Source of the DNA: Dehalobacter sp. DCM
GTDB lineage: Bacteria; Bacillota; Desulfitobacteriia; Desulfitobacteriales; Syntrophobotulaceae
DNA: 64,000 nt
Direction of reading: 5' to 3'
NCBI RefSeq assembly: GCF_024972775.1
Contig: NZ_CP092282.1
Location: 1,915,001-1,979,000, forward strand
Numbering within the stretch: the first letter of the stretch is position 1; each line of letters begins with the position of its first letter. The notes beneath the pieces are model-generated. The model was given only the letters and a program-made list of their open reading frames with translations, made no database searches and was not told the origin of the DNA. The position numbers and the translations under genes are program-made. Shown here one piece after another: positions 62,463-64,000 of the stretch.

Positions 62463-64000
62463 ATGTCAACCAAAGGAAATTCGGTAAACATTGATGTCAA
62501 TCCGGATGTTTACAAACACGACTGGCAGTGGAAGGAAGGGGAATATACCGTTACCCGGTCCACGCAGTGGACCGGTCCGGGCTGCCATAACGGCTGCGGT
62601 CTTTTATACTATACCAAGGACGATAAATTGGTAAAGGTCGAAGGAGACCCCTATGCGCCTTTTAACCAAGGACGATTATGCATGCGGTGTATTAACCTCC
62701 CTGAAGCTGTCAACCATGCCGATCGGTTAAAATGGCCGCTGAAAAGAATCGGTGAACGCGGTGAAAATAAATGGCAGCGTATTTCCTGGGATGAAGCCTA
62801 TGACCTTATTGTAGAGAAAGTAAAACGGATCCAGAAGGATTTTGGCCCGGAAACCATCGTCGGGATGGAAGGTACCGGCCGCAATATATGCTGGCAAGTG
62901 CCGTTACTCACCTATGCGGGATTTGGCAGCCCCAACTTTGCTATGGGTTTTTTAAGCGGTGACTCTTGCATGGTGCCGCGGACGTCAATTAGTTTTTGCG
63001 TTTTGGGAGATTTGTCCGTCGTCGATTGCTCCCAGTTCCGGGATGTGCGTTATGACGATCCCGAATGGGTCGTTCCCGAAACGATTTTAGTCTGGGGCAA
63101 TAATACCATCGTTAGCAACCCCGACGGCTTTTTTGGTCACTGGATTGTGGACTGTATGCAGCGCGGCAGTAAGCTGATCGTGATTGACCCGCAGCTGACA
63201 TGGCTGGCTTCCCGTGCCGAAATCTGGCTACAGGTCCGTCCCGGTACCGATACCGCTATTGCCATGGCCATGATGAATGTCATTATTGAAGAAGGCCTCT
63301 ATGATCAAGACTATGTTGAAAAATGGTGCTATGGTTTTGAACAGCTAGCTGAACGCGTTAAAACAATGACGCCGGCCAAAGCAGCTGAAATAAGCTGGGT
63401 AACCAAAGAATTGATCATTGAAGCAGCGAGGATGTTCGCTCAATCCAAGCCGGGTGCCCTGCAGTGGGGGTTGGCTACAGATATGTCTGTTAACGGAATC
63501 CCACAGGCCCATGCCTTAATGTGCTTGAATGCTATCTGCGGCAACTACGAAACGACCGGTGGCAATGTCATGGCCAGAGAACCTTGGTATATGAATCTGG
63601 CTTATCAAGTTGGTTATTTTGATTTCCTCACTGAAGAGATGCGGGAGAAAAGAATCGGCGACGACGTTTCACCGATGCACCAATTCGGTACCTTTAGTTC
63701 CACCGCTCAGGGTGATGCGATCTTAAAAGCCATTGAATCCGGCAAACCTTATCCGATTAAAATGCTCTGGTTCCAGACAACCAATCCGATTGCCAATATG
63801 GGCGCAGAAGCACCGCGAGTTTATGATGCCATTAAATCAGTCGACTTCGTCGTTGTTGTCGACTTGTTTATGACACCAACAGCCGTAGCTGCAGCGGATT
63901 TAGTCCTTCCAGCAGCTATGAGCTGCGAACGCAATGGTTTACGGACTTGGTGGTCTCCTTTGCGCAGCAGTGTTCAATTAACCCAGTATGAGGAATGCAA
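62463..64000 (+). CDS. Molybdopterin oxidoreductase, SGDSC-type (3-prime end outside window)
   Basis: First 512 codons of an open gene that runs past 64000. ATG follows AGGAGG and a second GGAG. N-terminal C41-x3-C45-x27-C73-x2-C76, metal segment FLSGDSCMVPR, cofactor motifs VWGNNTIVSNPDGFFGHW and VRPGTDTAIAMAMMNVIIEE. Very similar to the enzymes at 36969 and 39672 (shared TTNPIANMGAEAPRVYDAIK-type segment). The missing part should hold the MGD domain; a two-cluster small subunit is expected just downstream. Confidence 0.9.
   Translation, partial: MSTKGNSVNIDVNPDVYKHDWQWKEGEYTVTRSTQWTGPGCHNGCGLLYYTKDDKLVKVEGDPYAPFNQGRLCMRCINLPEAVNHADRLKWPLKRIGERGENKWQRISWDEAYDLIVEKVKRIQKDFGPETIVGMEGTGRNICWQVPLLTYAGFGSPNFAMGFLSGDSCMVPRTSISFCVLGDLSVVDCSQFRDVRYDDPEWVVPETILVWGNNTIVSNPDGFFGHWIVDCMQRGSKLIVIDPQLTWLASRAEIWLQVRPGTDTAIAMAMMNVIIEEGLYDQDYVEKWCYGFEQLAERVKTMTPAKAAEISWVTKELIIEAARMFAQSKPGALQWGLATDMSVNGIPQAHALMCLNAICGNYETTGGNVMAREPWYMNLAYQVGYFDFLTEEMREKRIGDDVSPMHQFGTFSSTAQGDAILKAIESGKPYPIKMLWFQTTNPIANMGAEAPRVYDAIKSVDFVVVVDLFMTPTAVAAADLVLPAAMSCERNGLRTWWSPLRSSVQLTQYEEC

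Noticed and set aside
1-64000. CRISPR arrays, tRNA genes, insertion sequences, prophage genes
   Set aside because: No regularly spaced repeats, cloverleaf-like sequences, transposase or phage motifs were seen on either strand. Absence is by reading only.

Overview
The window looks like the chromosome of an anaerobic, moderate-GC Clostridia. A Desulfitobacterium/Desulfosporosinus/Sporomusa-like host is inferred from gene content and from strong GGAGG ribosome-binding sites with frequent TTG/GTG starts; no rRNA or other marker is present to prove it. There is no tRNA, rRNA, CRISPR array, insertion sequence or phage gene that I can see. It reads as one large accessory metabolic region for aromatic or other small organic acids.

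Layout. 0-8.2 kb: two PucR-type regulators, a GcvT/LigM-like tetrahydrofolate methyltransferase, a small beta-rich protein, a soluble chemoreceptor-like protein, a corrinoid protein, an FMN iron-sulfur flavoprotein and a glyoxalase-fold protein. 8.2-9.0 kb: wreckage of a second LigM-like gene and of an MFS gene. 9.2-13.1 kb: a NuoF-like subunit with a degenerate NADH loop and a NuoG/GltD-type fusion flavoprotein. 13.4-20 kb: PrpF/Mii-like isomerase, two-subunit aconitase-family hydratase, isocitrate-lyase-family lyase, LysR regulator, MmgE/PrpD protein. 20-23.5 kb: metallo-beta-lactamase-fold hydrolase and the first molybdopterin enzyme with its ferredoxin-like subunit. 23.7-29.6 kb (minus strand): chemoreceptor-like protein, two paralogous MFS transporters, a sigma-54 activator. 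30-42.3 kb: four molybdopterin enzymes, each followed by a 110-120 aa iron-sulfur subunit, in two operons with sigma-54 promoters. 42.4-47.7 kb: Cys-rich protein, SDR, four-cluster ferredoxin plus tungsten AOR-family enzyme, ABM-domain protein, FdhD. 48-57 kb: MFS transporters, a second metallo-beta-lactamase-fold protein, SnoaL-like protein, Old-Yellow-Enzyme-type reductase, two LysR regulators. 57.9-64 kb: second OYE-type reductase, second sigma-54 activator, and a sixth molybdopterin enzyme cut by the window end.

How it may work together (inference). The six molybdopterin enzymes resemble the acetylene hydratase / pyrogallol transhydroxylase / gut catechol dehydroxylase branch of the DMSO reductase superfamily. 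With LigM-like demethylase, corrinoid protein, OYE/2-enoate-reductase-type enzymes, MFS uptake, AOR and FdhD (molybdo/tungstoenzyme maturation), the best working model is anaerobic demethylation, (de)hydroxylation and reduction of methoxylated or polyhydroxylated aromatics, with the PrpF-hydratase-lyase module finishing a branched C6 dicarboxylate to propionate and pyruvate. Five -24/-12 promoters next to Mo operons or MFS genes, plus two AcoR-type activators, suggest that these parts form one sigma-54 regulon.
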